64,000 nt of DNA from contig NZ_RJJR01000007.1 in the NCBI RefSeq assembly GCF_003721595.1, positions 1 through 64,000 of the forward strand, given 5' to 3'. Below the pieces are notes generated by a model that saw nothing but the letters and a program-made list of their open reading frames with translations, made no database searches and was not told the origin of the DNA. The stretch is from Hanamia caeni. Its GTDB lineage: Bacteria > Bacteroidota > Bacteroidia > Chitinophagales > Chitinophagaceae. Shown here in pieces: positions 36,895-46,944 of this stretch (positions are counted from its first letter, which is position 1; each line of letters begins with the position of its first letter). Position numbers and translations under genes: made by a program.

Positions 36895-37659
36895 ATGAAG
36901 ACGAAAAAAGAAATAGTTAATAACTGGCTGCCGAGATACACAGGCGAAAAATTAGAAAATTTCGGATCCTATATCCTGCTTACCAATTTTAGCAACTATG
37001 TAAAAATGTTTGCGGAAATTCATAAAGTAAAAGTGGTGGAAAAGGCGATGGAGTGCGCTACTGCAGGAGATATCACTATTATTAATTTTGGTATGGGAAG
37101 CCCTGGCGCCGCCACCATAATGGATTTATTAAGCGCGATTGAACCAAAAGCAGTATTATTTCTTGGCAAATGCGGAGGGCTTAAGAAAAGAAATAAAATC
37201 GGGGATTTAATTTTGCCGATTGCAGCCATCAGGGGAGAGGGTACTTCAAATGATTATTTCCCGCCGGAAGTGCCGGCACTGCCTGCATTTGCTTTGCAAA
37301 AAGCCATCTCAACTACCATTCGTGACCATTCTGTAGATTACTGGACAGGCACTGTTTATACTACCAATCGCCGCGTTTGGGAACATGATGAAGTATTGAA
37401 ATCTTACCTCAGAAAAATCCGTGCGTATGCGGTGGACATGGAAACCGCCACTATTTTTATTGTCGGGTTTTATAATAAAATTCCGACTGGCGCCTTGTTA
37501 CTCGTGAGCGATTCGCCAATGATTCCGGAAGGTGTAAAAACTATTGAAAGCGATGCCAGTGTTACGGCTCAATTTGTAGAAATGCATTTGACAATTGGTA
37601 TTGAATCTTTAAAACAACTGATTAATAACGGTCTTACCGTAAGGCATTTAAAATTTTAG
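36895..37659 (+). CDS. amn: AMP nucleosidase
   Basis: This 254-residue protein of the purine nucleoside phosphorylase fold hydrolyses AMP to adenine and ribose-5-phosphate. It shows NFGMGSPGAATIMDLLSAIEP, FLGKCGGLKKRNKIGDLILP, the AVDMETATIF substrate motif and the LVSDSPMIPEG active-site loop. It is the short form common in Bacteroidota, lacking the N-terminal domain of E. coli Amn (484 residues). Assignment as AMP nucleosidase over uridine phosphorylase rests on these motifs. Confidence 0.88.
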   Translation: MKTKKEIVNNWLPRYTGEKLENFGSYILLTNFSNYVKMFAEIHKVKVVEKAMECATAGDITIINFGMGSPGAATIMDLLSAIEPKAVLFLGKCGGLKKRNKIGDLILPIAAIRGEGTSNDYFPPEVPALPAFALQKAISTTIRDHSVDYWTGTVYTTNRRVWEHDEVLKSYLRKIRAYAVDMETATIFIVGFYNKIPTGALLLVSDSPMIPEGVKTIESDASVTAQFVEMHLTIGIESLKQLINNGLTVRHLKF

Positions 37660-37695
37660 CTTTTTTTGCCATTAGCTTTTAAACTGAATTAAAAA

Positions 37696-39402
37696 TTGCC
37701 TCTTCTTCAAATAAAAGATTTCAGTGTTGATTTTGTAACCGATTCCGGAGTAACTTCTGCTGTACAAAATATTTCATTCGAAATAAACCGCGGTGAAACC
37801 GTAGCTATTGTAGGCGAATCCGGTTCCGGCAAAACCGTCACCTCATTATCCATCCTGAAACTGCTGCCTTCGCCGCCGGCAAGATATAGCAGCGGACAAA
37901 TACTGTTTTCTCAAGAGGGAAAAAATGAAACCGATATTGTGAAGCTTGATGAAAAAAGCATTCAGAAAATACGGGGTAATCAAATTTCTATGGTCTTCCA
38001 GGAGCCAATGACTTCACTAAACCCGGTGAAAACCTGTGGAAAGCAGGTAATGGAAGCAATCCGAACGCATTATAATATTTCTAAAAAAGAAGCACGGAAA
38101 AGAACAATCTCTTTATTTGAAAAAGTAAAATTGCCAGACCCCCAATCCATCGTTGATCGTTATCCCCACGAGATAAGTGGCGGACAAAAACAGCGCGTTA
38201 TGATTGCAATGGCAATTAGTTGCAATCCGTCTCTGCTGATTGCAGATGAGCCCACTACCGCGCTGGATGTAACTGTTCAAAAAACTATTTTGCAATTGAT
38301 TAAAGACCTGCAAAAGGAACAGAACATGAGTGTGATTTATATCACCCATGATCTTGGCCTGGTATCGGAAATTGCAGATAGAGTTATCGTAATGTATAAA
38401 GGAAAAGTTGTGGAGTCAGGGCCGATAAAAGAAATTTTTCTTGATCCTCAAAATCCCTACACAAAAGCATTGCTCGCATGCAGGCCCGATTCATCCGCTA
38501 AGGGTAAGCGTTTGCCCGTTGTCGGTGATTTTTTAGAAGATGCCGGTGGTGATGCAAAACCGGAAACAATTTTTTCAAAGGCCCCCCGAAACGATCATTT
38601 TGACGCTGCACAAACTATTTTAAGCGTAGAAAACCTGAAAGTTTATTTTCCGGTAAAGAGAAATTTTTTTGGTAAAATCCTCAAAGTATTTAAAGCAGTA
38701 GATGATGTCAGTTTTGAAGTAAAAAAAGGTGAAACGGTTGGGCTGGTAGGGGAAAGCGGTTGCGGAAAAACAACATTGGGCAGATCTATTCTTCGGCTTA
38801 TTGAGCCAACCTCGGGCGCCATTTATTTGAATGATAAAAATATAGGAAATATTCCCGAAGGCCAGTTTAGAAAAATGCGAAAAGATATCCAGATCATTTT
38901 CCAGGATCCGTATGGCTCGTTAAATCCACGGCTTACAATCGGCGAAGCCATTAACGAACCCATGAAAATTCACGGAATTTTACCAAATCAAAAACAGAGA
39001 AAGGAAAAAATTATTGATCTGCTGGAAAAGGTAGATTTGAAGTCTGAATATTTTAATCGTTATCCTCATGAATTTAGCGGGGGCCAACGTCAAAGAATTT
39101 GCATAGCCCGCGCGCTGGGATTGAATCCTGAATTCATTATTTGCGATGAAAGTGTTTCGGCACTGGATGTTAGCGTACAGGCGCAGGTGCTTAATTTGCT
39201 AAGCGAGCTGAAAGAAGAATTGGGGTTTTCCAGCGTCTTTATTTCGCACGATCTTGGCGTGGTTCATTATATCAGCGACAGAATAATTGTGATGAATAAA
39301 GGAAAAATAGAAGAAGAAGGTGCTGCAGATGCTATTTATTTTAATCCTCAAAAAGAATATACACAAAGATTAATTGCTGCCATTCCAAAAGTCAGACTTT
39401 GA
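37696..39402 (+). CDS. double ABC ATPase of a peptide-type (Dpp/Opp) transporter
   Basis: This 568-residue protein fuses two ABC ATPase domains. First domain: Walker A GESGSGKT (about 36-43), signature SGGQKQR, Walker B LLIADEP. Second: Walker A GESGCGKT (about 355), signature SGGQRQR, Walker B FIICDES, each with the Opp/Dpp C-terminal NPYTKALLA or [13 protein letters not shown] ending. Fused DppD/DppF-type (YejF-like) proteins energise oligopeptide import; no permease or binding protein is adjacent. The start is TTG at 37696: an in-frame TAA lies two codons upstream (37690), and [13 protein letters not shown] is the normal family start. Confidence 0.93.
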   Translation: MPLLQIKDFSVDFVTDSGVTSAVQNISFEINRGETVAIVGESGSGKTVTSLSILKLLPSPPARYSSGQILFSQEGKNETDIVKLDEKSIQKIRGNQISMVFQEPMTSLNPVKTCGKQVMEAIRTHYNISKKEARKRTISLFEKVKLPDPQSIVDRYPHEISGGQKQRVMIAMAISCNPSLLIADEPTTALDVTVQKTILQLIKDLQKEQNMSVIYITHDLGLVSEIADRVIVMYKGKVVESGPIKEIFLDPQNPYTKALLACRPDSSAKGKRLPVVGDFLEDAGGDAKPETIFSKAPRNDHFDAAQTILSVENLKVYFPVKRNFFGKILKVFKAVDDVSFEVKKGETVGLVGESGCGKTTLGRSILRLIEPTSGAIYLNDKNIGNIPEGQFRKMRKDIQIIFQDPYGSLNPRLTIGEAINEPMKIHGILPNQKQRKEKIIDLLEKVDLKSEYFNRYPHEFSGGQRQRICIARALGLNPEFIICDESVSALDVSVQAQVLNLLSELKEELGFSSVFISHDLGVVHYISDRIIVMNKGKIEEEGAADAIYFNPQKEYTQRLIAAIPKVRL

Positions 39403-39784
39403 CTTTAACCGCCCATCTTTCCGAAATAAAATTGAAGATATTTATTGCCTTACTATTATAAAGCAAAAAGGGCAGCGTGTGCTGCCCAAATTCTTAGGTT
39501 CTTCAATAATAACTTAAATCTGTAGTTTTTCAAAAACATGAATTCTAATAAATCACAAGTATTGGAGGCATCGTAGGGTATTGTACTAAAAGAGCTTCTT
39601 AAAACCGCATTATATACTCCAAAAATGCTGCCAAAAATTTAATTTTTATTAATATATTGGAATGCAACAGGATATATAATCAATAAATTTAAATCCGGTT
39701 CCAATAGTTCTCAAGTAAAAACCGGAATTCATGAGCAAATGTAGTAAATCATATCTAAAAAACAGTTTATATTTTCGAAAACTA
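39403..39784. other. 382-bp convergent spacer
   Basis: It lies between the ends of the ABC ATPase and phosphohexomutase genes. It holds one clear hairpin (39465-39487) and otherwise A/T-rich sequence without a recognisable gene. Confidence 0.6.
39465..39487 (-). terminator. hairpin GGGCAGC/GCTGCCC, minus-strand terminator
   Basis: A perfect 7-bp stem with a 4-nt loop, followed on the minus strand by TTTTT. It would end the phosphohexomutase transcript about 300 nt beyond its stop, or the plus-strand transcript with less T support. Confidence 0.55.
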
Positions 39785-41506
39785 TTATTTTAATTGCATT
39801 GATGAAATGATAGCATCAATTTTTTGTTCCAGTTTTCCCTGCGTTGCATCAAATTCGGAAATGACTGAAAGCGGGCTATTTACGCTGAAGTAAAATTTAA
39901 TTTTAGGTTCGGTGCCACTTGGCCGTGCCGAGATTTTACTACCATCTTCGGTAATAAATTGTAATACATTGCTTTTGGGTAATTCTATTTTTTGCGTATC
40001 ACCGGATAATAAGTCTTTCTTAACCTGTAGCTGGTAATCTAATACTTCTTTTACGGGGCTACCGGCGATTTCTTTGGGAGGGTTGTCTCTATAGGATTGC
40101 ATCATTTCTGCAATTTCTTTTGACCCGTTCATACCGGTTTTAGTAATCGAAATTAATTTTTCAAAATAAAACCCGTATTTCACATACAATTCCATCAGTT
40201 TTTCAAATAGCGTTCTTCCTTTTTGTTTTTCTACGGCAGCAATTTCGCATATCATGGCGACAGCGCTTACGGCGTCTTTATCGCGCACTTTATCGCCTAT
40301 CATTAAACCAAAACTTTCCTCGCCACCTACTATATAATTTTCTTCGCCTTCCTTTTCCCTTATCAATTCTGCAATCCATTTAAATCCGGTAAGAACATTA
40401 TAGCATGTGATATTATTTTTTTCAGCGATTTTGTCAATCATGTCTGTTGTTACGATTGTCTTCACAATCATGTCATTCGGTTCTGCCTTGCCACTAAGTT
40501 TCCTGGCTTCTATAATGTAATTAAATACAATCAGGGCGGTTTGATTTCCATTTAATAAAACCCAATTCCCGTGGTTATCTTTTACGCCGACGCCGACTCT
40601 GTCTGCGTCCGGGTCAGTCCCCAATAAAATATCTGCGTCAAGTTCTTTCGCTTTTTTAAGGCCGATGCTCATCGTTTCCTTTTCTTCCGGATTAGGATAA
40701 ACAACAGTCGGAAATGTTCCGTCAGGGGTAGCTTGTTCTTCTACAATATGAACATTGTCAAAGCCGTACGCAGCCAGTGCCTTTGGTACCAGCATAATAC
40801 CTGTGCCGTGAATCGGTGTATAAACGATTTTAAGGTCATGCTCCTTGATACAGGCATCCGGGTTGATGCTTAAATTTTTCACCATTTCCAGGTAAGCATC
40901 GTCCATTTCCTTGCCTATCAAAGTGATGTTTTCAGAATGCCCTTTCCACTTTACATCATCGATGCTTTTAATTTTTTCAACTTCTGTAATTACATTTTTA
41001 TCGTGAGGGGGCACCAACTGGCCACCGTCTTTCCAGTACGCTTTGTACCCATTGTATTCTTTGGGGTTATGAGAAGCGGTAATAACTAATCCGCCCTGGC
41101 ATTGCAACCTGCGAATGGCAAAGCTTAATTCAGGTGTAGGTCTTATGGATTCAAATAAATAGACTTTGATTCCGTTTGCTGCGAAAATATCGGCAGCGAT
41201 TTCTGCAAACTTGCGGCTGCTGTTTCTTACGTCGTGCGCGATGGCTACCTTAACTTCAGGAAAGGATTGTTTTAAATAATTGGCATATCCCTGCGTAGCC
41301 ATGCCAACTGTAAACTTATTCATCCGGTTGGTTCCTACGCCCATAATTCCTCTTAAGCCCCCGGTACCAAATTCAAGATCTTTATAAAAAGCATCTTCTA
41401 ACTTTGCGGGATCATTTTTTTGTAATTCCCTGATTTTTTCTTTGGCGATTTCATCATAATCTCCGGAAAGCCATTCCTTGATTCTGTTTTCTGTTTTTGT
41501 ATCCAT
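39785..41506 (-). CDS. phospho-sugar mutase (phosphoglucomutase/phosphomannomutase family)
   Basis: This 573-residue alpha-D-phosphohexomutase interconverts hexose 1- and 6-phosphates. Catalytic phosphoserine motif TASHNPKEYNGYKAYW (about 145), metal-binding DPDADRVGV (about 300), sugar-binding GGEESFG (about 395) and the phosphate-binding RPSGTEPKIKFYF near the C-terminus are intact. Length matches the PgcA/PGM2-like branch (about 570), where phosphoglucomutase or phosphopentomutase activity is usual. It diverges from the DUF2279 gene across an 80-bp spacer. Confidence 0.93.
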   Translation of the reverse strand: MDTKTENRIKEWLSGDYDEIAKEKIRELQKNDPAKLEDAFYKDLEFGTGGLRGIMGVGTNRMNKFTVGMATQGYANYLKQSFPEVKVAIAHDVRNSSRKFAEIAADIFAANGIKVYLFESIRPTPELSFAIRRLQCQGGLVITASHNPKEYNGYKAYWKDGGQLVPPHDKNVITEVEKIKSIDDVKWKGHSENITLIGKEMDDAYLEMVKNLSINPDACIKEHDLKIVYTPIHGTGIMLVPKALAAYGFDNVHIVEEQATPDGTFPTVVYPNPEEKETMSIGLKKAKELDADILLGTDPDADRVGVGVKDNHGNWVLLNGNQTALIVFNYIIEARKLSGKAEPNDMIVKTIVTTDMIDKIAEKNNITCYNVLTGFKWIAELIREKEGEENYIVGGEESFGLMIGDKVRDKDAVSAVAMICEIAAVEKQKGRTLFEKLMELYVKYGFYFEKLISITKTGMNGSKEIAEMMQSYRDNPPKEIAGSPVKEVLDYQLQVKKDLLSGDTQKIELPKSNVLQFITEDGSKISARPSGTEPKIKFYFSVNSPLSVISEFDATQGKLEQKIDAIISSMQLK

Positions 41507-41574
41507 GCTTTTATTTTTTTACAATTTAAAGATATTGATTTTGACAATTTAACAATTCTAAAACTCAATCATCT

Positions 41575-41582
41575 TAATTTTG
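41575..41582 (+). promoter_or_regulatory. -7 element TAATTTTG next to the DUF2279 start
   Basis: A perfect TAnnTTTG match ends 4 bp before the ATG at 41587, which would give a leaderless or nearly leaderless mRNA. Confidence 0.45.
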
Positions 41583-41586
41583 CCCG

Positions 41587-42612
41587 ATGTATTTATTTAG
41601 AAGTTCCGGAAAATTTCTTTCTCTTTTATGCTTTCTTTTTGTTGTGACGGGTATCAGTCCCGCAATTTCACAGGGAACTTTTAACATCGAAGATTTTTCA
41701 TCAGAGCCTGTCTATTTTCTTAAGCCCGAAAAGCCTTTGATGGTTGATTCGTTCAAAACGTATCCTTATAATAAAAAGAGAATTCAATTGGTGACCGCGG
41801 CCAATATAGTTGGTTATGGCGGCGCACTCGTCGGATTAAATGCGTTATGGTATCAAAAATATCCCCGTTCAAAATTTCATTTTTTTGACGATAATAATGA
41901 ATGGCTGCAAATGGACAAAGTGGGCCATGTGTATAGCGCCTATTCTGAGAGCCGGGCTACCATGGAATTGTGGCGGTGGGCCGGTTTACCCAGGAAAAAA
42001 AGTATTTGGATAGGAGGCCTGAGCGGTGTTGCTTATCAATCTGTCATCGAAGTTTTAGACGGATTTTCTTCTGAATATGGATTTAGTGTAGGCGATTTTA
42101 CTGCTAATATAATAGGTTCTGCAGCATTCATTTCACAGCAGCTCGCATGGAATGATGAACGCATCCAGATTAAATTTTCGTTTCATCGCAAAAATTATGG
42201 TAGTCAGCAGCTTAATGACCGGGCAAATGATTTGTATGGAAACACGGAAATTCAAAGATTTATTAAAGATTATAACGGGCAAACTTATTGGCTAAGCGCA
42301 AATATTAAATCGTTTTTTCCTGACTCAAAGCTTCCGGAATGGTTAAATCTTTCTATTGGTTACGGCGCTGAGGGCATGTTTGGAGGGATTAAAAACGTGG
42401 CTTATAATGATAATGGCGACCTGGTATTCGACAGGCAGGATATTAAACGGTACCGCCAATGGTATCTCTCACCGGATATTGATTTTACAAAAATAAAAAC
42501 CAACAAAAAGGGAATAAAGATTTTATTATTTGTGCTGAATGCTTTAAAATTCCCTGCACCTGCTTTAGAATTTTCAAACGGAAAATTTAAAGGGCATTGG
42601 TTGGTTTTTTGA
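41587..42612 (+). CDS. DUF2279 outer-envelope protein
   Basis: This 341-residue exported protein has a signal peptide (about 1-29, ending AIS or SPAIS) and a DUF2279 core with ANIVGYGGALVGLNALWY, DEWLQMDK-like NNEWLQMDKVGHVYSAY and IGGLSGVAYQSVIEVLDGFSSEYGFSVGDFTANIIGS. The family (YfiM-related) is of unknown function and has small hydrophobic hairpins that suggest membrane association. Its C-terminal third (SIGYGAEGMFGG, YLSPDIDF) looks beta-strand-rich. Confidence 0.85.
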   Translation: MYLFRSSGKFLSLLCFLFVVTGISPAISQGTFNIEDFSSEPVYFLKPEKPLMVDSFKTYPYNKKRIQLVTAANIVGYGGALVGLNALWYQKYPRSKFHFFDDNNEWLQMDKVGHVYSAYSESRATMELWRWAGLPRKKSIWIGGLSGVAYQSVIEVLDGFSSEYGFSVGDFTANIIGSAAFISQQLAWNDERIQIKFSFHRKNYGSQQLNDRANDLYGNTEIQRFIKDYNGQTYWLSANIKSFFPDSKLPEWLNLSIGYGAEGMFGGIKNVAYNDNGDLVFDRQDIKRYRQWYLSPDIDFTKIKTNKKGIKILLFVLNALKFPAPALEFSNGKFKGHWLVF

Positions 42613-42630
42613 ATTCAGACAGTAAAACGA

Positions 42631-43491
42631 TTAATATTCCTGTTTTATATTTTCTAAATTTTTTCTGAACCAGGTCATTTGCCTCTTTGCATAATGCCGG
42701 CTATTTTTTTTAATTTGGTCCACCGCTTTTTCAAGAGAATAATTTCCATCAAAATATTCGAACAATTCTTTGTAACCCACTGTTTGCAAGGAATTCAGAT
42801 GTTTGTAAGGATATAGCACTTCTGCTTCTTTTAGCAAACCGTTTTCAATCATCACGTCCACACGATTATTGATATTTTTATAAAGTTCTTCGCGGGATAA
42901 CTGCAGTAAACGAAATTTTATGTTGAATTTTCGTTTTGCTTTTTGTTTCGAATGAAAATTAAGAATAGACGTGCCGGTTGAAAGTTTTACCTCCAACGCA
43001 CGCAGCATTCGCTGAGGATTTTTTATTTCGCCTTTTGCAAAAAAAACAGGATCCCGGTTTTTTAATTCAGTATAAAGCCAGTCATAGCCGTTTAATAAAT
43101 ATAGTTCATTAATTTCTTTGCGGATATCTTCACGTACTTCCGGAATCGCATCAAGCCCTTCGGCAAAGGCTTTAATATACAAACCGGTTCCACCCACCAT
43201 TACCGCAGTTTCGTTTTTTTGAAAAATTGTATGTACCGCATTCAATGCATATTCTTCAAAAATTTTTGCATTCACTTCTTCGTGAATGGAATGCGTGTTA
43301 ATAAAATAGTGATGAATTTTTTTAAGCTGTTCGGCGGAAGGCCTTGCCACGCCGATGTTAAGCTCCCTAAAGCATTGGCGGCTGTCTGCAGAAATTATTT
43401 CCGTTTTGTATTCTTCAGCAAGTTGTATTCCGTAATCAGTTTTTCCCACCGCGGTGGGGCCGCAAACAATAATGCAGGTATTTGTAGACAT
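42631..43491 (-). CDS. miaA: tRNA dimethylallyltransferase
   Basis: This 286-residue enzyme adds a dimethylallyl group to A37 of tRNAs reading UNN codons. P-loop GPTAVGKT (11-18), DSRQCFRELNIGVARPS region (DSRQ, GTAKP-like), GGTGLYIKAF, the NPQRMLRALEV segment, and a C-terminal RHYAKRQMTWFRK are all present. Length is slightly short of the typical 300. It converges on the DUF2279 gene and follows the PRiA4-like gene at a 34-bp spacing. Confidence 0.96.
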   Translation of the reverse strand: MSTNTCIIVCGPTAVGKTDYGIQLAEEYKTEIISADSRQCFRELNIGVARPSAEQLKKIHHYFINTHSIHEEVNAKIFEEYALNAVHTIFQKNETAVMVGGTGLYIKAFAEGLDAIPEVREDIRKEINELYLLNGYDWLYTELKNRDPVFFAKGEIKNPQRMLRALEVKLSTGTSILNFHSKQKAKRKFNIKFRLLQLSREELYKNINNRVDVMIENGLLKEAEVLYPYKHLNSLQTVGYKELFEYFDGNYSLEKAVDQIKKNSRHYAKRQMTWFRKNLENIKQEY

Positions 43492-43525
43492 GTAATGGCG
43501 GTTTGTAAAGAACCGGCTTTAACTT

Positions 43526-44110
43526 TTATAAATCGTCGTTTTCGGCATCATCCACTTGTTCTTCCTCCTCTTCTTCGCCATTATCAGTCGCGTCATTGCT
43601 TTCTCCTTCCTCGCTGTAGCTATCGGCCAGTACTGCCGTATTCAAATCGTATTTCTCTTCAATCTCTGAAAGCTTTTCATTAATTAATCCCTTGGTTCCA
43701 TATTGGCTGGGAGCTATTCCCTCGCTTCTGCTGCACACGGGATATTCAGACTTTAGGCCTTCGTCCTTATTGACGTTAATTAATTCAACAAGAAACGTCC
43801 AGTATTTATGAAAATCGTAGACATAAATAAATTTTTGATTAGGCTCATGAATTTCATGACTTATAACCGTGTCTTTCATCAATAGCGGTTCGGCCTTATA
43901 AGGCTTATCATATTTTTCCAGGGTAATTTCCTTGCCGCGTTGCCAGTGATCGTTGCTTCGGTAAAAGGTAGCATGATGTTTATTGTCAAATTCAAAACAC
44001 TTTAAAATGCAGTTATGAAGATCTAAAAAAGTCTGCGAATGTTTTATCATCAGATCACGATAAATGCTTTCATCTTCTTCCCAATAAATTCTGAATTTTA
44101 AAATTGCCAT
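43526..44110 (-). CDS. PRiA4_ORF3-like (IS1096 passenger TnpR-type) protein
   Basis: This 194-residue protein matches the plasmid pRiA4b ORF3-like family: ILKFRIYWEEDESIYRDLMIKHSQTFLDLHNCILKCFEFD, HHATFYRSNDHW, and DFHKYWTFLVELI. A highly acidic C-terminal tail (Glu/Asp-rich, about 168-194) follows a variable stretch. The name derives from a transposon passenger, but no transposase or inverted repeats are seen here, and it lies between miaA and cca on the same strand. Function unknown; it is probably not mobile-element specific in this genome. Confidence 0.85.
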   Translation of the reverse strand: MAILKFRIYWEEDESIYRDLMIKHSQTFLDLHNCILKCFEFDNKHHATFYRSNDHWQRGKEITLEKYDKPYKAEPLLMKDTVISHEIHEPNQKFIYVYDFHKYWTFLVELINVNKDEGLKSEYPVCSRSEGIAPSQYGTKGLINEKLSEIEEKYDLNTAVLADSYSEEGESNDATDNGEEEEEEQVDDAENDDL

Positions 44111-44224
44111 ATCACAAATTTAAGGCTTAGTTTTTAATTAATCAGTTTAGAAACTGCGTAGACAGGCGCTGCGAAAAATGCAATCTTTACTACGGAACAA
44201 ATCGGAAATAATAGTGGATAAAAC

Positions 44225-45646
44225 TTAACTGACACCCAGATTTTTTGCTACCTTCTTCATGTACGCAAAGGCAGCATTAAATTCGTTTGCTATTTCTCCG
44301 TCAAGAATGGCTTCTCTCACTGCATTCTTTATTTCCCCAACAATACGTGACGGGGGAAGATTAAATTCTTTCATGATGATCTCACCCGTTATGGGCGGTT
44401 GCCAGTTTCGCAAATGATCTGATTCTTCTACTTCTTTCAATCGTTTTTCTACCATTTCAAAATTGGCAAGATAGCGCTGAACCTTTTGTTTGTTTTTTGA
44501 GGTGATGTCTGCTTTACAGAGCGTCATCAAATTCTCGATGTCATCGCCTGCATCAAAAAGCAATCTTCGTATAGCCGAATCCGTTATATTCTCTTTGGTA
44601 AGGCTGATAGGCCGCAAATGCAGTTCAACCATTTTCCTTACAAACTTCATTTTTTCATTTAAAGGAAGTTTTAGCTTTGCAAATATTTTCGGAACCATTC
44701 TTCCCCCCACCACTTCGTGGCCATGAAAGGTCCAGCCATGGCCTTCTTCAAATTTTTTCGTAGCAGGCTTTGCAATATCATGAAGAATGGCTGCCCACCT
44801 AAGCCACAGATCATTCGTGTGCGGTGCAATATTATCCAGCACTTGCAGGGTGTGGTAAAAATTATCCTTATGGCCTTTGCCGTCAATAAATTCTGCGCCA
44901 ACCAAGGCAACCATTTGCGGAAAAATAATTTCTAAAAGGCCGGATATATACAGCAGGTCAAATCCAACAGACGGTTTGGTTGTCATCACTATCTTATTCA
45001 TCTCATCAATAATTCTTTCGCCACTTACGATTTTTATCCTTGATGCATTTTCTTTAATTGCCTGGAAAGTTTCCTGCTCTATTGTAAAATGTAATTGCGC
45101 AGCAAAGCGAATGGCCCGCATCATTCGCAACGGATCGTCAATGAACGTTTGCGCGGGCGGCAGCGGCGTTCTTATGATTTTATTTTTGATGTCTTCCAGG
45201 CCATGTAAAGGGTCGACTATTTCAAGGAAATTATTTCTATGAAGTTTTGCGGCAATTGTGTTCATTGTGAAATCTCTTCTTAGCCTGTCTTCTTCCAATG
45301 TGCCGGGTAGTACATCCGGCTTTCTGCTGTTGCGGTTATAGCTTTCCTTCCTGGCTCCTACAAACTCAATTTCAAATGTATTTCCTTTAATAAAAAGCTT
45401 TAATTGTGCAGTACCAAAATTTTTGAAGACGCTGAGATTTGGTTTTGGATCAAATTGTAAGGCTGCCAATTGCGCAAGTTGAATACCATCGCCATCGCAA
45501 ACTATATCCGCGTCTTTTGAATAACGGTTTAAAATTTTATCCCGGACAAATCCGCCAATAATAAATGCAGCCATTGACAATTCCGATGCGGCATCGCTTA
45601 TTTTTTGGAAGATAAAAATTTCTTCACTGGAGCACCTAATCTTCAT
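44225..45646 (-). CDS. cca: CCA tRNA nucleotidyltransferase
   Basis: This 473-residue enzyme adds or repairs the 3' CCA of tRNAs. Head: class II nucleotidyltransferase motif GGFVRDKILNRYSKDADIVCDG (G-G, then D-x-D), RRDFTMNTIAAKLH motif and DDPLRMMRAIRFAAQL. An HD phosphohydrolase domain follows (LRWAAILHDIAKP about 270, GHEVVGGRMV). The HD part with the C-terminal extension matches the HD-containing Cca class. Start codon ATG at 45646. Adjacent to miaA with the PRiA4 gene in between, forming a tRNA-end and tRNA-modification group. Confidence 0.95.
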   Translation of the reverse strand: MKIRCSSEEIFIFQKISDAASELSMAAFIIGGFVRDKILNRYSKDADIVCDGDGIQLAQLAALQFDPKPNLSVFKNFGTAQLKLFIKGNTFEIEFVGARKESYNRNSRKPDVLPGTLEEDRLRRDFTMNTIAAKLHRNNFLEIVDPLHGLEDIKNKIIRTPLPPAQTFIDDPLRMMRAIRFAAQLHFTIEQETFQAIKENASRIKIVSGERIIDEMNKIVMTTKPSVGFDLLYISGLLEIIFPQMVALVGAEFIDGKGHKDNFYHTLQVLDNIAPHTNDLWLRWAAILHDIAKPATKKFEEGHGWTFHGHEVVGGRMVPKIFAKLKLPLNEKMKFVRKMVELHLRPISLTKENITDSAIRRLLFDAGDDIENLMTLCKADITSKNKQKVQRYLANFEMVEKRLKEVEESDHLRNWQPPITGEIIMKEFNLPPSRIVGEIKNAVREAILDGEIANEFNAAFAYMKKVAKNLGVS

Positions 45647-45804
45647 CGTGCAAATGTAAACGGATAAATTATGTTCTTAATAAAATGCCCGCAAATATTG
45701 GTTTTAGATAAACAAAAATTCATGAGGAAGAACTTCCATCTACCTGCTGTAATTTTTCGAAAGCATGTAATGAAATTAAATTCGAAACTGGTAATTGTAT
45801 CAAA

Positions 45805-46806
45805 TCAAAATGGCAATTGAATAGATTCGGGCTCAATAAATTTATGATCAACTTCATTCTCCAGAAAGCTCACCGGAGAATCCGGAAAATTAAAAATCGT
45901 TTTTTTCTCAAAACCCCAAGGCTCCCAATAGCCGGCCAAAACCTGTGCAAACATGTCCTCGCTCCACGGATTAAAAATTAGTTCAGTAGCCTTTGAAGGT
46001 GGATAAGATGCTATTATCACTTTGTTGCTTTTAATCTCAACATTTGTTTGTCCACGATTCTTTAGCAAATAATTTCTGTATAAAAACCGCGCTGCTAATT
46101 CTTCAAACTGGATGGGATGCAAAACTCTTTCGCCCGCTTTTCCCAATATCTCTTTTTCTTTTTCTAAAACTGCGCCATTGTCCTGAAGGCATGCAACGAT
46201 ACCAAAACCATTCATACCCAAAGAAAAATTTTGGTTGGTAGGCTCATCTTTGTAATTAAAACCGTCTTTTGAATATTTCACTTTTACTATTGCAATGCTC
46301 CACGGTTTTACACCTGTGAATTCCATCGGAACCAAAAGCGATTGCAACATCAGGTGAAACTTAGAAAAGCGCTTTTTAAGCGCAGGCGACAACGTGAAAT
46401 CTTTTGCTCCCGGCCTTTTTTTTGAACGGCTTCTTTCCAATACAATATCATTATACAATACGCCGTACACAAAGCGTCCCATCCACAAAAAAAGTTTTTC
46501 ACCGGGAATTTTAGTTACTGCGTCATATCCCGCATCGAAGGCCGCTTTTATTTCTGTTTCAAGATTATCAAAAGCTGTTTTGACACTATCTGAACAAGGC
46601 AATTTCAGATCGTCGTAATGAAAAGCTGTAATCTGGTCAAGCATTTTGAATTTCTTTTCACGCAGCGAAAAGCGATCTAAAATCCAGCCAGGAAAAACAG
46701 TAATATTTTGTTCCGGGGAAGATAATTCTTCACCCGTCAAAAAGCAGGTGGTGTCTTCAAAATGCAGTGTTTCGAAAGGATTGAAAAGAGAAAGCGGCAT
46801 CAGCAA
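45805..46806 (-). CDS. conserved protein of unknown function
   Basis: This 333-residue soluble protein has no signal peptide. It opens MLMPLSLFNPFETLHFEDTT and contains CFLTGEELSS, FPGWILDRFSLREKKFKMLDQITAF, ERSRSKKRPGAKDF, GERVLHPIQFEELAARF and NPWSEDMFAQVLAGYWEPWGF; no Walker, Cys-pair or catalytic pattern is evident. I recall similar unnamed proteins from Chitinophagaceae but no domain name. It stands alone between cca and the truncated nucleotidyltransferase; the first copy of a 42-bp repeat lies just upstream of its start (46825-46866). Confidence 0.7.
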   Translation of the reverse strand: MLMPLSLFNPFETLHFEDTTCFLTGEELSSPEQNITVFPGWILDRFSLREKKFKMLDQITAFHYDDLKLPCSDSVKTAFDNLETEIKAAFDAGYDAVTKIPGEKLFLWMGRFVYGVLYNDIVLERSRSKKRPGAKDFTLSPALKKRFSKFHLMLQSLLVPMEFTGVKPWSIAIVKVKYSKDGFNYKDEPTNQNFSLGMNGFGIVACLQDNGAVLEKEKEILGKAGERVLHPIQFEELAARFLYRNYLLKNRGQTNVEIKSNKVIIASYPPSKATELIFNPWSEDMFAQVLAGYWEPWGFEKKTIFNFPDSPVSFLENEVDHKFIEPESIQLPF

Positions 46807-46824
46807 ATTCTATTAAAAAGTATG

Positions 46825-46866
46825 GCAAAGTAAAATAGAAATAGGGAATATTTGTCCGTTCACTGT
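46825..46866. repeat. 42-bp direct repeat, copy 1
   Basis: It matches 47267-47308 at 40 of 42 positions. It lies in the leader of the 45805-46806 gene. Confidence 0.85.
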
Positions 46867-46944
46867 TTAAATTTTGAAATTCAAATTATCTGCACAACTT
46901 TTTTGAGAATCTAAAACTAAGTCTATCAATGAAGAAACCTAAAA

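Noticed and set aside
43526..44110. A mobile element at the PRiA4_ORF3-like gene
   Set aside because: The family name comes from an insertion-sequence passenger, but no transposase, terminal inverted repeats or target duplication is present.
45721..45819. Plus-strand 32-codon frame upstream of cca
   Set aside because: No hydrophobic segment, motif, promoter or ribosome binding site supports it, and it overlaps the end of the convergent gene at 45805.
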